Below, piece by piece: positions 4,477-6,193 of a stretch of DNA of 6,193 nt. The notes beneath the pieces were generated by a model that saw nothing but the letters and a program-made list of their open reading frames with translations, was not told the origin of the DNA and made no database searches. Every line of letters begins with the position of its first letter. Position 1 is the first letter of the stretch. Location: contig JABMOP010000522.1 in assembly GCA_013204125.1 (NCBI GenBank), positions 1-6,193 on the forward strand. Reading direction: 5' to 3'. Source of the stretch: Rhodospirillales bacterium. GTDB lineage: Bacteria > Pseudomonadota > Alphaproteobacteria > Rhodospirillales > UBA2165. The translations under genes and the position numbers were made by a program.

Positions 4477-5988
4477 ATGTCAGACGGACCTTCGCCCCTC
4501 ACCAATCACAGCGATTTGGACACCTGGATTGAAAAAGTCGAGGCCATGGGCCAGCTCAAGCGCATCACGGTGGAAGTGGACCCCGACCTCGAAACCTCCA
4601 CTCTTACTTATTTGGTCGGCCAGGAAGAAGGCGGGCCGGCTTTATTATTCGAAAACATCAAGGGCCATCCGGGGCACAAAGCGGTCTATAACATGATCGG
4701 ATCAAGCCTCGACCGGTTTTGCCTGTCCATCGGCGAAGCCCCGATGGAGCACCCGTTGGACGCGGTTCAAGTCCTCAAAAACAAAATGAGCCTAAAAGTC
4801 CCTCCCAAAGAAATTCCGGGCGATGGCCTTTTGGTCAACCAGAACATCGAAACCGGCGACGATATAGACATCACCAAATTTCCAGCGCCGCGCATGTGGC
4901 CCTTGGACGGCGGCAAATATCTCGGCACCGGCACGGCGGTAATCACCCGCGACCCTGAATTGGGGCGCGTCAATGTCGGCACCTACCGCCAGATGATCAA
5001 ATCCAAGAACGAGATCGGCCTTTACACCTCGCCCGGCAAAGACGCCGGTCTGGACCGCGACAAATGGTGGGCGATGGGCAAACCAATGCCGGTGGCTCTG
5101 TGCTATGGCATCGATCCGACCTTGTTCGTGGTTGCCGCATCCAGTTTCCCAAAGACCGAGTCCGAGCTTGATTATTACGGCGGCATCAACGGCTCAGCCA
5201 TGGAAGTGTTCGAAAGCGATGTCACCGGCTTGCCGCTGCCGGCCGGCGCCGAAATTATATTGGAAGGCTATTGCTACCCGGATGAAAGTTTCGCCGAAGG
5301 CCCGTTTGGCGAATTTACCGGCTATTACGGACGGCCGCTGGCCACCACCCCTTATGTGCGGATCGAAAAAGTACGCTACCGCGATGATCCGACCCTCACC
5401 TGCGCGTTGATGGCCGACGGCCTCGCCAATGAATGCGGTCTTTTCTGGGCCAGCGTGCGCGCCTCCAAAATTTGGAGCGATCTCGACAAAATGGGCGTGC
5501 CGGGAATTCATGGCGTCTGGTCAATCCCCGAAGCCGCCGGTTGGGGCATCACCGTTGTCTCGATCAAACAGATGTATGCCGGCCACGCGCCGCAAACCAT
5601 GGCGCTGGCGGCCCAATGCATGGGCGGCGCCTATTTTGGTAAATTCGTCATCGTCGTCGATGATGATATCGACCCCACCGATAACGGGCAGGTTTTGTGG
5701 GCCATGGCGACCAGGGCGCGGCCCTCGGCGTCGATTGATATATTGCGGGAAACATGGTCGACCTATCTCGATCCCAGCCTCAACCCGCCGGAAGAACGCC
5801 CGTGGGGGTCTAAATGCCTGATCAACGCGTGCATGGAATACAAACATATCAAGGAATTTTCGCCGCGTACCAAGCTGTCCAAAGTGGCTTACGAACATGT
5901 CGTGGCGCGCTGGGAAGAATACGGCATGGAGGGCTCACCGCCGCGCATCACCGTGTTTGAAGACGCAGACTACGAAGAAAAGATTTAG
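4477..5988 (+). CDS. UbiD-family prenylated-FMN-dependent decarboxylase
   Basis: A 503-residue protein, close to E. coli UbiD (about 497). UbiD enzymes reversibly decarboxylate unsaturated or aromatic acids with prenyl-FMN supplied by a UbiX-type transferase. Visible signs: an N-terminal WIEKVEAMGQLKRI and GGPALLFENIKG (53-64); NVGTYRQ with Asn166 and Arg171; EGPFGEFTGYYG with Glu274 and Glu279, which match the Fdc1 R173-E277-E282 catalytic trio by spacing; and IKQMYAGHAPQ (363-373) with KFVIVVDDDID (389-399) near the C-terminal domain. Of the Fdc1 metal/prFMN ligands (Asn168, His191, Glu233), Asn166 and Glu230 are matched, but the His position is Asp189 (SPGKDAG). The protein departs from E. 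coli UbiD in several places, so I do not assign ubiquinone synthesis; a phenolic, heteroaromatic or other acid decarboxylase is as likely. No ubiX is in the window. Family certain, substrate unknown. Confidence 0.92.
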   Translation: MSDGPSPLTNHSDLDTWIEKVEAMGQLKRITVEVDPDLETSTLTYLVGQEEGGPALLFENIKGHPGHKAVYNMIGSSLDRFCLSIGEAPMEHPLDAVQVLKNKMSLKVPPKEIPGDGLLVNQNIETGDDIDITKFPAPRMWPLDGGKYLGTGTAVITRDPELGRVNVGTYRQMIKSKNEIGLYTSPGKDAGLDRDKWWAMGKPMPVALCYGIDPTLFVVAASSFPKTESELDYYGGINGSAMEVFESDVTGLPLPAGAEIILEGYCYPDESFAEGPFGEFTGYYGRPLATTPYVRIEKVRYRDDPTLTCALMADGLANECGLFWASVRASKIWSDLDKMGVPGIHGVWSIPEAAGWGITVVSIKQMYAGHAPQTMALAAQCMGGAYFGKFVIVVDDDIDPTDNGQVLWAMATRARPSASIDILRETWSTYLDPSLNPPEERPWGSKCLINACMEYKHIKEFSPRTKLSKVAYEHVVARWEEYGMEGSPPRITVFEDADYEEKI

Positions 5989-6193
5989 CCCGGCCCCAAT
6001 TTGGCGAGCGGGTGGCTGGTTTCGACCAGTTGTTTGAGCCGTTGTTCCAGCACATGGGTATAGATTTGCGTCGTCGAAATATCGGCATGACCGAGCATCT
6101 GTTGCAAGGATCGCAAATCAGCGCCGTGGGCAAGCAAATGGCTGGCGAAAGAATGGCGCAGCACATGCGGCGATACCCGTTTGGGATCGAGCC
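5985..6193 (-). CDS. xerD: Site-specific tyrosine recombinase XerD, C-terminal part (partial)
   Basis: The frame enters from the right edge and ends at TAA (5987 to 5985), giving the last 68 residues. It contains the C-terminal catalytic motifs of tyrosine recombinases: SPHVLRHSFASHLL (H-x-x-R), LGHADIS with the second catalytic-box His, and the nucleophile Tyr in TTQIYTHV. XerC and XerD together resolve chromosome dimers at dif during cell division. The THVLEQRLKQLVETSHPLA ending fits XerD (THV...RL..L...HP) better than XerC, and looks alphaproteobacterial. The N-terminal core-binding domain and most of the catalytic domain lie beyond the edge. Its stop codon overlaps the ubiD stop codon by bases 5986-5987, so the two genes are convergent with no spacer. 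XerC is the less likely alternative. Confidence 0.9.
   Translation of the reverse strand, partial: LDPKRVSPHVLRHSFASHLLAHGADLRSLQQMLGHADISTTQIYTHVLEQRLKQLVETSHPLAKLGPG

Overview
The window comes from a GC-moderate (high-50s % by eye) proteobacterium, most likely an alphaproteobacterium. The XerD C-terminus, codon preferences and gene style fit that class, but nothing here fixes the genus. It is chromosomal and densely packed. I see no insertion sequence, tRNA, rRNA or CRISPR array.

Layout. 2-97 (+) is the last 31 codons of a gene that resembles the C-terminal end of an RND efflux permease. 157-1026 (+) encodes an alpha/beta hydrolase with a complete Ser-Asp-His triad. Its 3' end overlaps, tail to tail, the end of a glycosyltransferase gene at 989-1972 (-) that I recognise as SenB (selenosugar synthase). 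Only 41 nt away and divergent, 2014-3369 (+) encodes an EgtB-like non-haem iron enzyme, best read as SenA (selenoneine synthase). 3370-3759 is a 390-nt stretch without a certain gene. It holds a run of palindromes, a 46-codon ORF with a plausible ribosome site, and a strong 13-bp hairpin. 3760-4230 (-) is a stand-alone cyclic-nucleotide-binding-like domain protein. 4231-4476 is its upstream region and that of the next gene, with candidate divergent promoters. 4477-5988 (+) is a UbiD-family prenyl-FMN decarboxylase. 5985 to the right edge (-) is the C-terminal part of XerD.

How the genes work together. The notable system is the senB/senA pair. In the known selenoneine pathway, SenB joins selenium from selenophosphate to a UDP-activated amino sugar, and SenA joins that selenosugar oxidatively to hercynine on the way to selenoneine. 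Here the two genes are divergent around a very short shared control region, and no senC (selenophosphate synthetase) or egtD (hercynine synthesis) is seen next to them. The selenium donor and hercynine must therefore come from genes outside the window. UbiD (needs prenyl-FMN from a UbiX partner not seen here), the cNMP-like domain protein and XerD look like unrelated neighbours.
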